This document shows positions 1 to 13,861 of a stretch of 64,000 bases of DNA, piece after piece. Under the pieces are notes generated by a model, which was not told the origin of the DNA, made no database searches, and saw only the letters and a program-made list of their open reading frames with translations. Made by a program: the position numbers and the translations under genes. Where the stretch lies: NCBI GenBank assembly GCA_031769625.1, contig JAUIMM010000200.1, forward strand, positions 53,900,001 to 53,964,000, written 5' to 3'. Position 1 is the stretch's first letter; each line of letters begins with the position of its first letter. The DNA is from Taudactylus pleione. Lineage: Eukaryota; Chordata; Amphibia; Anura; Myobatrachidae.

Positions 1-670
1 CTTGGAAGTAGGCCACCTGCGCTTAACCGCATCATAGAAGACGAACAAGGAATCGGACTCGAGCAATGGAGCAGTCCGATCCACATAGATTTGTAAGCTG
101 CAAACCACATCCAAGGAACGGGAGGAGGGCTGATTCGCTGCCAAAACTGGAGCTACAATAGGTTGGTTGATATGAAAAGATGAAACCACCTTTGACAAAA
201 AAGCAGAGCGAGACCGAAGCTCTGCACGATCCTAATGAAAAACCAGATAAGGAGAGTGACACGATAGCCCGCCAAGCTCCGAAACTCTCCTAGCTGAAGC
301 CAAGGCCAACAGAAACAGTCTTCCAGGAAAGATATTTCAAATCCACAGACTCCAATGGTTCAAAAACAGACAGGAGAAAGGAGTACCAGGCTGAGATCCC
401 ATAGAGCTGTCGGAGTAACAAAAGGAGGTTTAAGGCTGAGAACCCCCTGCAAAAATGTCTGTACGTACGGAAACAGGACCAACTTGCATTGGAAGAAAAT
501 GGACAGGACAGAGACCTGGACTTTCAAAGATCCCAAGTGATGGCCGGCATCCAAGCCTGACTGAAGAAAATTCGAGATGACCCAGGCAAAAAGACGAGGT
601 ATGAAAACCCCGTCTTTCACACCATGCCACGTAAAACTTAAAAATTTGATGATAGAGGGCTGAAGTCACC
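1..670 (-). pseudogene. DIRS tyrosine recombinase fragment (relic 1)
   Basis: Minus-strand translation across frames gives blocks matching the recombinase of elements A and B: a stretch with SNFLQSGLDAG and GSLKVQVSVLS (about 620-500), LQGVLSLKPPFV (about 455-420), the box-I arginine segment RRVSELGGLSC (about 295-260), FHINQPIVAPV (about 165-130) and IYVDRTAPLLESDSLFVF (about 90-35). The first arginine of the catalytic set is therefore present. The H-x-x-R and tyrosine boxes would lie left of base 1. Internal stops and frame changes mark it as dead. Confidence 0.75.
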
Positions 671-739
671 GGTTTCCTAGCTCAGAGCATGATGGGAATA
701 ACCGCATGTGGAATGCCCTTACATCTCAACAGCGCTGTT

Positions 740-1408
740 TCAACAGCCAGTAGTCAACCGCAGCCACTGTAAGGCGGAGTAGAGGAACGGACCCTGCTGA
801 AAGAGGTCCGGCCGAAAAGGCAGTGGCCAGGGATAGTCTGCCAGGAGCATATGCAGATCAGAGTGCAAGGCCCTACGCAGCCAGTTTGGGGCCACCAGAA
901 TGACAGTAACCCTTTCCCTCTTGATGCGTTTGAGCACCCCAAGGAGAAGGGGCAACAAACTGGAACTGACCACAGAGCTATCAGAGCGTCCATTGTCACC
1001 GCTGCTGGATCCTGGGTGCGGGAGCAATAACGAGGAAGTTGATGGTTGTCTGGACGCTATGAGATCTATCTGGGGCCTTCCTCATAGCTATACCAGCTGC
1101 TGGAAAACATGAGGATGAAGAGCCCATTCCCCCGGATGGAGAGCCTGGTGACTGAGGTAATCCGCCTCCCAGTTGTCTACACCCAGAATGAATACCACCA
1201 ACAGTGTTGCGGCGTGTCTTTCCCAATGGACAATGTGAGTGACTTCCTGCATGGCGCCGCTACTTCGGGTTCCTCTTCGACCCAATTCCAAAGACCGAAA
1301 CGCCGACCGGCCAGCAGATGGCTGGACTGTATCCACCAAAGAAGGGAAATGTGCGTCTCGGGAGACAGACACACTAGGCGATGGATGTGGAGATGAGACC
1401 CCGACCAC
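740..1408 (-). pseudogene. DIRS RNase H and downstream domain fragment (relic 1)
   Basis: On the minus strand the segment at about 1190-1095 reads FILGVDNWEADYLSH and HPGEWALHPHVFQQLV, which match the end of the RNase H domain in elements A and B. The segment at about 970-745 reads LKRIKRERVTVILVAPNW and RPDLFQQGPFL, matching the conserved block after RNase H. The two parts are in different frames, so the copy is frameshifted. Confidence 0.7.
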
Positions 1409-1799
1409 TGGGACAAGAGATCCATTTGGAAGGTCCGAGAGTGAAAGCGACCAAACTTAAGGCTTTCAAAGCCGTTACCATTTTTCCAGGCAGGTGGATG
1501 CAGAGATGCAACGACACCCACCAAGGCTGGAGGACGAGTCAGACTAGCTCCAGGGTAGCTGTGGATTTACCCGCTGGCAGAAACACCTTCTGTAGATTGG
1601 TATCCAGAATCTGGAAGCGCTGTGATGGAACCAACTGCGACTTTGGAAAATGTATAATCCAACCGTGTTGCAGCAGAAGGTGGTACGTGACATATGCATC
1701 CTCTAGGACAGTGATTTTCAACCTTTTTCAACTCGAGGCAGACTTGGCAAGATTTTAAAATTGCCAAGGCACACCATCCGGCGATGCGGCGTGCGCGAC

Positions 1800-2090
1800 C
1801 TATGCAAAAACATACACATTGGCTCTCACATAAAAAAACACGCATTGGCCTTCACAGGAATAAAGCACACATACAATGGCCCCAAAGATATAACACACAC
1901 ATACATTGGCCCCCACATAAAAAAACATAACATAGGCCCCCACAGGAAAAAAAAACATAGGCCCCCACAGAAAAAAAAATAGACCCCCCCCCCCCACAGA
2001 AAAAAAAAGACCCCCCCCCCACAGAAAAAAAATAACATAGGCAACCACAGAAACAAACAAAAAAACAACACATTGCTCTCCACAAAATCA
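1800..2090. repeat. Degenerate minisatellite inside the hAT element
   Basis: About ten imperfect units of the form CATTGGC-CCCACAT-AAAAAACA are arranged head to tail, shortening to A-rich and C-rich alternations near 1975-2035. The long open frames called here on the minus strand are low-complexity translations of the repeat and not genes. Confidence 0.8.
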
Positions 2091-2184
2091 AATCATACTG
2101 GCTGCCAGATCAAAAATAAATGTTAATTTTTTAGACTTACCTGTCTGTCATCGGCTGCAGGTTCCCACAGTGCAGAGCTGTCGG

Positions 2185-2445
2185 CAGTGGCTGGCTGGTC
2201 GCGGGCGGCTAGGAGGAAAGGGCTTCCTGGCCGCTGGAGGGAGAGAGATGTACTGGCTGGCCACGGGCGGGTGGGAGAGAAGGGGTGGCTGGTCGCGGGT
2301 GGGTAGTACTGGTTGGCCGCAGGCAGGAGTTAGTGAAGGGGTGGCTAACCACTGGCGAAGGTGGGAATACTGCCTGGTGGCAGGCGGGAAGGAGAGAAGG
2401 ACTGGCTGGCCGCGAGCGGGAGGAAAGAACTGGCTGAGACTCTGT
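2185..2445. repeat. GC-rich variable tandem repeat inside the hAT element
   Basis: Units of roughly 25-45 bases begin with CTGGCTGGCCGCGGGCGGG or close variants and recur at least six times with different spacer lengths. The plus-strand frame open through it is a by-product of the repeat. Confidence 0.75.
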
Positions 2446-2701
2446 TGGGGCGGGCAGGCAGGCAACGCGGCATGCGTGACCTGTGATGTCACGCTGCCGC
2501 GTTCATGCAGGTCACGGCCCCTGAGCCTCCCAGAGGAGCTCAGTGGCAGCGCTGCCCGGGCCGCAGCTCTTTAATGTGACCGGCTCTAGCGATGCGGCAC
2601 ACCTCACAACCGCCCGCAGCACAGCGGTTGAAAACTGCTCTAGGAGTCTTTCTGATGTAGGAGCTTTGAGGATCATCCAAATACAGTATTATGGTTACAC
2701 C

Positions 2702-2929
2702 CTAAAGTCTGAGAAGAGCAACTATGGTAGCCGTGACCTTCATGAAGACTCTGGGGGCCGAAGAGAGTCCGAACGGGAGGGCCCAAAACTGATTGCTTGA
2801 TGTGGTTCTCAGAGGGGTAAGTAAGCGTCCTTGATAGCTAAGGACACCTGAAATTCCCCTGGTTCCAAACTCGCTCTCAGAGTGTAGGGATTCCATCTTG
2901 AATCTGTAAAATGTTAAGTGGAGATTCAA
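2702..2929 (-). pseudogene. DIRS reverse transcriptase fragment (relic 1)
   Basis: A minus-strand frame contains the RT block ALPFGLSSAPRVFMKV followed by a short hydrophobic run, aligning with ALPFGLATAPRVFTKV of element A. It also holds FYRFKMESLHS, equivalent to the VPKFRMETLRS block. The YLDD catalytic box should follow at about 2690-2600, where the hAT element has been inserted, and it is not recognisable. Confidence 0.75.
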
Positions 2930-3178
2930 CGACGCAAGATTCAGAATCTGCCGGACCGGACCGTTCAGCTTTGGAACCGCAAAATGATTTGAATAGAATC
3001 CTTCTTTGCCTTTGCGCTATGATGTGGAACCGGAACCAGAAACTCTGAATCCAGGAGCTTGTCGATTAGCCTGCTGTAACACCATCCTCTTCACAGCCAA
3101 GGATGGGAGGCCGGTCGTGAAGAAACGAAGAGGAGGATGAACTGCAAAATCTATCCGGTAACCCTGAGAGACAAGATT

Positions 3179-4630
3179 TCAGACCCAGGTGTAGGAACAA
3201 GTGTGAAGCCATACATCTTTAAAAAGAGAGAGACCAGCTCCCTCCATGGGGGCCCCCAGTTGGACGGGCAGCCAGTCATGCCACTGGCTTGGCATCCTGG
3301 CGGTGAGAAGGAGCTGCAGTACTCGCTCTACCTCTTTCTCCTCTAGAAGCGGAGGAACAGCCTCTTGCACGACCTCAAAATTTAGTGGGGACATAAATGG
3401 AACGAATGGAAGTTCCTGAATAAGACCTATGTGGCATAGGAACTGAAGACGAGTAAGAAGGCAAAAAAGTGGACTTGCTTTCAATGGCTTGAGAGATCCA
3501 CTTATCAAATATATCGCCGGTGAATGGTATGCCTCCACCGCCTTCTTGGACTCAGCAACAGCTTGCCAAGGAACGAAGCCAGAATTCTCTGCAAGCAGCA
3601 ACTGCCGAAGCTGAAATCCGAGAGCCAAGCAAGCCTACATGCCTGGATGCCTCCCCAAGGTAGATGGCTGATTCTCTGATGTGCTCCGCTAAGATGAGAA
3701 TTTCTGATCTTGGTGTCTGAGAACGCAAGCCTTATTGACCCAAGAGCCCATCGGCGCAGGGCGGAGAAGCATCCCAGCTACTGTAGAGATGGATTTTAAC
3801 GTTGTTTCTGACTTGCTGCGGTCAGAAGCTTCCTTCAGGGAAATTACCTCCCAGAACTGTTAGCGTAGTTTTCTTAGAGAGATTGGATATCGATGAGTCC
3901 ACCAGTGGAGGAGATTACCACCGAACCCTATTTTCTGGAACAAAGGATAGGTGGAGAGAAGATTCTTGGATATCTGAAACTTCTTGTCCGGATGTTTCCA
4001 AGCAACCGCCATTTGATCGTCAAGTTTCTGGGAAACGGGAAAAGTGATAGAAGACCTTTTGTTTAGCAAAGAGGGATGTCTGAGCTGGAGACGCCGTGTC
4101 TGTTACTTTAAGTATCTGACGTACCGCGAGGATGTGGGCCTCCAACCCCCATATCCACCTCCTGAGGATCCTCCTCCGGAAGCAACTCCTCTTCCGAGTC
4201 CTGAAGAAAGTCTCCTTCCTCTAAAAGAGATAACCAGTCCTCCAACTCATCCAACTGCAAATCACAAGCAGAGCTCTTTCTGGGCGGCGGTTGTGGTGGC
4301 GATACCTGAAAGGCAGAACCCACCACCTGAACCAAACTTGCCATAGACCGAGCTACGGCTTGAGCCCAGGCCGGCTCAGCTGTCTCTCTTGAAGCTTCCA
4401 TTTTTCCTGCGAGACTCTGCTAGTTCTGCAGAAAGATCTGACATGACACCAGCTAGAGTGGACATCCAAGGAGGAGAGGTGTCTTGGACTGGGGTAGCCC
4501 TCACAGAAGCAGGATTCCCAGTGTCGCATAGCAGAGCCTCCTCTGAATGAGCCTGAGTGATATTAGTGTTGCACTTTTTACAGACATACAGCTTTTGTGA
4601 AGCCTTAGAGGCAGCACCCTTGTCTGTCAT
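3179..4630 (-). pseudogene. DIRS Gag-like ORF1 fragments (relic 1)
   Basis: Several minus-strand frames line up in order with ORF1 of element A. About 4600-4515 has a paired-cysteine start, CKKCNTN then LLCDTG, with the last cysteine lost. About 4070-3880 reads FPVSQKLDD and AWKHPDKKFQ, matching FPLSGQLVDHLEEAWKQPGK of element A. About 3570-3500 reads WQAVAESKKAVEA, matching the ADSKKGLEALPF block. The order and spacing fit one ORF1 broken by frameshifts. Confidence 0.65.
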
Positions 4631-4950
4631 ACTGACACAGAGGAGACGGTGACAAACCGCTTCCCACTCAGTGACAATGGGAGAGAGAGAGACTGCAATA
4701 GATATGGAGGAGTGTCACACAAATCTCCTCAATAAGGCCCCGCTAAAAAACCTGGACAGGATGCTGGAGGCCAGTGAGAGCACTGTGGCTGGCTGTGTCA
4801 GAGTTTCTGCGTGTAGAGCGGGAACAGAGCACGGGAGTCTGTGAGGTGTACGCTCTCTGCAGTGCCCGCCTCCCTGGCCGGGGGAGAAGCTCTGTCCCCC
4901 ACCAAAGACTTGCATGCAGCCGGCTTTTATGGCTGCCACTTGTATCAGAA

Positions 4951-9942
<4,992 letters not shown>

Positions 9943-10012
9943 TAGTCCAAATTAGGCTCTCTAAAGCACTTGTGTGTACCCCAACTTCTCTTGCAGGCCC
10001 ATACACTGTTAG

Positions 10013-10345
10013 GGGAAGATTATCAAATCTTGGAGAGAAAGTACCAACCAAACGGCTTTTAACTGTCACTTTATAGGCTGTGCTTCAAAAAAACAAAAAT
10101 GGCATTTAGAAGCTGATTAGTTGGTACTTTGCGGTCTATGTACTAAATCTTGTAGAGAGATAAAGTAGTCTGAGATCAAATAACAACCAATTAGCTCCTG
10201 TCACTTTAAAGGATGTGTTTTAAATTGAGTTAGGAGCTGATTGGTTGGTACTTTCTCTGTCCACTTTCTCTCTCCAAGGCTTAGTAAATAGACCTTTATC
10301 ACTCTCCACTTTATCTCTCTGCAAGGTTTGATAAATCTCCCTCTT
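10013..10345. repeat. Nested pair of foldback MITEs
   Basis: The outer copy starts GGGAAGATTATCAAATCTTG and ends with its inverse near 10345. The inner copy (10132-10292) starts GGTCTATGTACTAAATCTTG, ends CAAGGCTTAGTAAATAGACC, and sits inside the outer one. Both contain the ACCAA..CAGCTCCTGTCACTTT and GAGCTGATTGGTTGGTACTTT arms seen in similar copies across the window. Confidence 0.75.
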
Positions 10346-10511
10346 AGTTTTTTTGCATTTTGTTCTCCAACAGCAGTTGGTACACAAACACAGTTCTATT
10401 AGAAAGGCATCAGTCTTTATAGAGACTCTTTATAGGAAATATCACTTGTGGAACCTATGAAATGTGTAAAACATAACCTTTTCATTATGCTGCCATGTTT
10501 TGATGTTTTGG

Positions 10512-10800
10512 GGCAGCACAGATGGTGTAATGGTTAGCGTTACTGCCTCACAGCACTGAGGCCATGGGTTCGTTTCCCATTACGGTCCTAACTGTGTGGA
10601 GTTTGTATATTCTCCCTGTGCTTGCGTGGGTTTCCTCCGGGTACTCCGGTTTCCTCCCACACTCCAAAAATATACTGGTAGGTTAATTGGCTCCCCACAA
10701 AAATTGACCATAGTGTCATATCTGTCCCTGCCCACAGAGGCAGGGACAGATATGAATGGTAAGAAATTCTCTGTACAGTGCTGCGGAATATGTGTATAAA
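10512..10800 (+). mobile_element. V-SINE (tRNA-derived SINE)
   Basis: A tRNA-like head has A-box and B-box sequences (TGGTGTAATGGTTAGC and GGTTCGTTTCC). It is followed by the strongly conserved central domain of vertebrate V-SINEs, recognisable by GTGTGGAGTTTG, GCGTGGGTTTCCTCCGGGTA, CTCCGGTTTCCTCCC and AGGTTAATTGGCT. A palindrome, CTGTCCCTGCC / GGCAGGGACAG, lies in the tail at about 10723-10751. Confidence 0.85.
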
Positions 10801-11318
10801 GAAAAGAAAAGGCTCAGTCAGACTGGAGATGAATAATGTGGGAAAAGGTTATGCAATTTAAAGATTTATCTCGCCAAACTTTATATATTTTTTATTATTA
10901 TTTATACAGCTATCCAATGCTGATTGAGCTATTAGCAAACCCTGTGCAACGCTAATCAACCTGCTCTGACCCTGCAAGGTAGTCCATTTGGTAGGTCTAT
11001 AGATCGGCTATGCAACTTTTATGCTTCTAATTCACTGTAGTGTTAGATACTGTATTTCATAGTACATTATCCTGAAACTTTGCACATTAGTGTCTTAGAG
11101 AGACAGTAGCGCTTCATGCAAACACAATTGTATAGACCATCAAATGTGTTGCCAAGCGACCTCCAAGCAGGTTGAGCAGTGTATACCTCTGCACACTGGG
11201 TGCTATGTGTACATAAAATACTATGGGATGGGGGAATCAAAAAGAGAAGAACCACTTTACCTTTTACTGCTGCAAAAAAACCTAGTAACCTAAAGCCTCT
11301 TATTTTGTATAGCTATTT

Positions 11319-11465
11319 CTACTTCAGGGTCCATAGGGTATCCACAGGATACCTTGGGGTATAGGTGTGACGTCAGTCGCAGGGCACCAAAGAGTTAAGC
11401 TTTCAGCCTCCCAGGATGCACTAGGTCCCCCTCCTATACCCCGCCCCCGGGCCAAGGCACCTCAG
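11319..11465 (+). repeat. Left inverted terminal repeat of DIRS element A
   Basis: It starts CTACTTCAGGGTCCATAGGG and ends AAGGCACCTCAG. Its inverse is found at 17065-17211 with few differences. The outer 45 bases are copied again, inverted, in the internal complementary region at 16803-16845. Confidence 0.9.
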
Positions 11466-12400
11466 TTTTAGTTTGGTGCCCGGCCGGAGTCGGGTGCACC
11501 TGTTGGAGTGGGGGCTAGAAGAGCCCCTGAAGCTTATTCTTCATGCAGCTGTGGCTGCACATCTGGATGAACAGCATGGACAGTCAGTCCTGACGTCCAT
11601 GCTGTCTTCCCTACACCCCGCCGGTACCAGAACGCCGGTACTGATCCGGGGATGCTGGTGGGCGTCTGGGGTCACAGCTAGCGGTGACCCCAGATGCTCC
11701 GGACCATGGCCGGATTCAAGGGGGACAGAGGTAAGCAGCGGGGTCCCGCGGTGGGTCCCCGCTGATCACATGGTCCTAAGTCCCCAGGCAGGGGGCTCCC
11801 TGGGGACTGGCTGCAGCGTGGAGCCAGGCGACCAACCTGCGCTTCCACTACCCCCTGGGACAGCGGACCGCAGCAGAGCGGTAGCGCTGCGGCGTCCCAG
11901 GGGTTAAATGCATGCCAGGGGAGCGCGCCTTCCCTGTCTCACAGCCGGCGCCTCCCCCGCTGCACACAGCCCTCTCTGCATGCTGCCGACTGGTCCTGTG
12001 GCAGCGCTCCTCCCCCAGGCCAGCCTCCTCTCTGCTCCTCGGCGGCCATCTTCTCCAGAACGCATGGTGAACGCTGCTGGAAGCGCTGGACGGAAGCATC
12101 GTGGTCTGGGTCCCCCCGCATACCTCTCCTCCGCTGTGGTCAGGTCTGTGTATGCAGCGCTGTGTCCTACCAGGCCCTGTGTCTGTGTAGTTGAGTGATC
12201 AGCGCTGTTAGTGCAGGAATTGTTATTTTTCTGCATTGTATGTGACTGTGCTAGCGCTGCTGCCTGTAACTTTTCTTCTCTAAACTGTCAGCTTTATTAC
12301 TGTCCCTGTTCTTTCTGCTAAAGCCCTTGCGGTGCTGCAGGGTGGTCTCTCGCCTATTTAATACTTAATTGGTGAGAGAGGTCACATACGTGGTGCCATC
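11466..12400 (+). promoter_or_regulatory. GC-rich leader of DIRS element A
   Basis: About 930 bases lie between the left terminal repeat and the ORF1 start, with many CpGs and G/C-rich blocks up to about 12180. Element B has a related leader at 20373-21430, including the shared motif TTTTCTGCATTGTATGTGACT (12229-12249 here and 21140-21160 in B). It presumably holds the promoter and 5' UTR. No TATA box was identified with confidence. The short frames in it are not conserved between the two elements. Confidence 0.5.
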
Positions 12401-13861
12401 ATGTCTGAAAGTGATTTTCCCCTCCGGCTACAGTGTACCACGTGCAAAGTACCGTTAGCGGAGGGGGAGGGTAGCGCGGAGGGCCTTTGCCGGCAGTGTT
12501 TGTCCATGGCGCGGCCTATTACGGTTACAGCACCGGTACAGGAGCCGCCCTGGGCTTGTTTCGCTCAGGCGTTAACAGCTTTAGTGGGCCAGTTAGCTCC
12601 GCAGCCCGCGTTTACTCCGATGGGTTTGTCCCAGCAGTCTGTGGTGTCGTCACCCATGCAGGGGTTCCCACGACAATTGGTGGTACCCCACAGTCTCCCT
12701 ATTTCCCCGCTCCCGGGTTCTCAGGAGCCAGCGTGGGTTAACTCCCTGACAAGTTCTGTACAGCACTTGTCGGATGTGTTGCAAGGGGAGTCTGTGATGC
12801 GGTCTCATAAAAGGCCGGTGGCGTCTCTGTCCGCTCCTTATGAGGATGACGAAGGGACGTCTGATGATGGGGAGATTCTAGATCCTTACGATCAGGAACC
12901 TCTCCATACTAAGGACGCTGATGCTAAGTCCAAAGTATATATTCCTGGACTTATTCGGGCGGTCCGCACAGCCTTGGTGATTGAGGACGAAGTTCCCCCA
13001 GCGGCTAAATCTAAGTATGCCTTTTTCAAAGATGTGAAGGGCGATGCCACAGTCTTTCCTCTTTCGGGTCAGTTGGTGGACCATTTAGAGGAGGCGTGGA
13101 AACAACCTGGCAAAAGATACCAGCCGCAGAGACGCCTGGCGGTGGCTTATCCGTTCGCGGATAATTATTTTGCTAAGTGGGAATCCCCTCCACAGGTGGA
13201 TTCTCACGTGACCCGTCTTGTCCGTAGTGCCACATTGCCGATGCCATCCATGTCCTCCCTTAAGGATGCTACGGACCGCAAGGTAGAAATCTGCCTGAAG
13301 TCCGCTTATTCCCTTGCAGGGGGGGCAGCACGGCCGGCTATGGCCATTTGCTGGGTTGCCAGAGCGATGGAGCGCTGGGCGGATTCATTAGAGGCTTCTT
13401 TTGAATCCGACTGTCCGGCCGATCAGGCGGAGTTGATTGGCAATCTCCGTGATTCGGCCACCTACATCAACGAGGCGGCTCTAGACATTAGTACTCTGGT
13501 GTCTAGAATTTCTTCAGCAGCGGTAGCTGCTCGTCGCACCTTGTGGCTGCGATCCTGGAAGGCGGACGCAGATTCCAAGAAAGGTCTGGAAGCGTTGCCG
13601 TTTACCGGAGAAGTTCTCTTCGGTCCGGATCTGGATAAGATTGTGGCCACGCTGGCGGCAGCCAAATCTGCCTGTCTCCCGTCGGCCGCTGCTCCTTCTG
13701 GTTCGGGACCATCGTCCTTTCGGTCATCTAGGGCCCAGGGCAGGCCCAAACCACAGTCGTTTCCTCGACAGGCTGGCCCTAAGAAATCGGTCAAGCCCCG
13801 GAAGCAGGCATGGAGTACCAGACGTCCGGCCCCCAAGCCAGATGACAAGCCTGCGGCCTGA
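12401..13861 (+). CDS. DIRS element A ORF1, Gag-like protein
   Basis: A 486-residue open frame occupies the Gag position of a DIRS element. Near the N terminus is a paired-cysteine motif (C12, C15, C30, C33; CTTC then LCRQC), which may be a zinc-binding finger. The middle is acidic (residues about 145-175, with DDEGTSDDGEILD). The C terminus from about residue 430 is basic and rich in Pro, Arg and Lys, suggesting nucleic-acid binding. The ATG at 12401 is preceded by GTGCCATC, and the same MS-acidic start with a cysteine pair begins the ORF of element B. ORF2 opens in another frame before this one ends. Confidence 0.85.
   Translation: MSESDFPLRLQCTTCKVPLAEGEGSAEGLCRQCLSMARPITVTAPVQEPPWACFAQALTALVGQLAPQPAFTPMGLSQQSVVSSPMQGFPRQLVVPHSLPISPLPGSQEPAWVNSLTSSVQHLSDVLQGESVMRSHKRPVASLSAPYEDDEGTSDDGEILDPYDQEPLHTKDADAKSKVYIPGLIRAVRTALVIEDEVPPAAKSKYAFFKDVKGDATVFPLSGQLVDHLEEAWKQPGKRYQPQRRLAVAYPFADNYFAKWESPPQVDSHVTRLVRSATLPMPSMSSLKDATDRKVEICLKSAYSLAGGAARPAMAICWVARAMERWADSLEASFESDCPADQAELIGNLRDSATYINEAALDISTLVSRISSAAVAARRTLWLRSWKADADSKKGLEALPFTGEVLFGPDLDKIVATLAAAKSACLPSAAAPSGSGPSSFRSSRAQGRPKPQSFPRQAGPKKSVKPRKQAWSTRRPAPKPDDKPAA

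Larger units (their letters stand above)
1701..2645. mobile_element. Non-autonomous hAT-type DNA transposon with 8-bp target duplication
   Basis: The element itself is 1709-2637. It begins CAGTGATTTTCAACC and ends GGTTGAAAACTG, an inverted pair typical of hAT termini. It is flanked by identical 8-bp copies of CTCTAGGA (1701-1708 and 2638-2645), the target-duplication length of hAT elements. It encodes no transposase. The interior consists of two blocks of degenerate tandem repeats (1800-2090 and about 2190-2440) and a GC-rich right end. It sits inside the DIRS relic, so it inserted later. Confidence 0.85.
1..4950 (-). mobile_element. Degraded DIRS-like retrotransposon (relic 1), cut by the left edge of the window
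   Basis: Read on the minus strand, this stretch carries, in order, fragments resembling the Gag-like ORF, reverse transcriptase, RNase H plus adjoining domain, and tyrosine recombinase of the better preserved DIRS-like element at 11316-17250. Frames change repeatedly and stops are present, so it is an old, inactive copy. A hAT-type element (1709-2637) is inserted between the RT and RNase H parts. The recombinase runs off the left edge, so the 3' terminal repeat is not visible. The 5' limit near 4950 is approximate: GC-rich leader-like sequence ends about there and no clear inverted terminal repeat was found. Confidence 0.8.

Noticed and set aside
1800..2090. CRISPR-like array of regularly spaced repeats
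   Set aside because: Unit and spacer lengths vary, the spacers are part of the degenerate unit, and the genome is clearly vertebrate.
1800..2574. Several open frames of 70-134 codons in both strands
   Set aside because: They run through degenerate tandem repeats inside a hAT element and have low-complexity sequence.
11473..12236. Frames of 83-144 codons in the leader of DIRS element A
   Set aside because: GC-rich leader; the frames are not conserved in the leader of element B.
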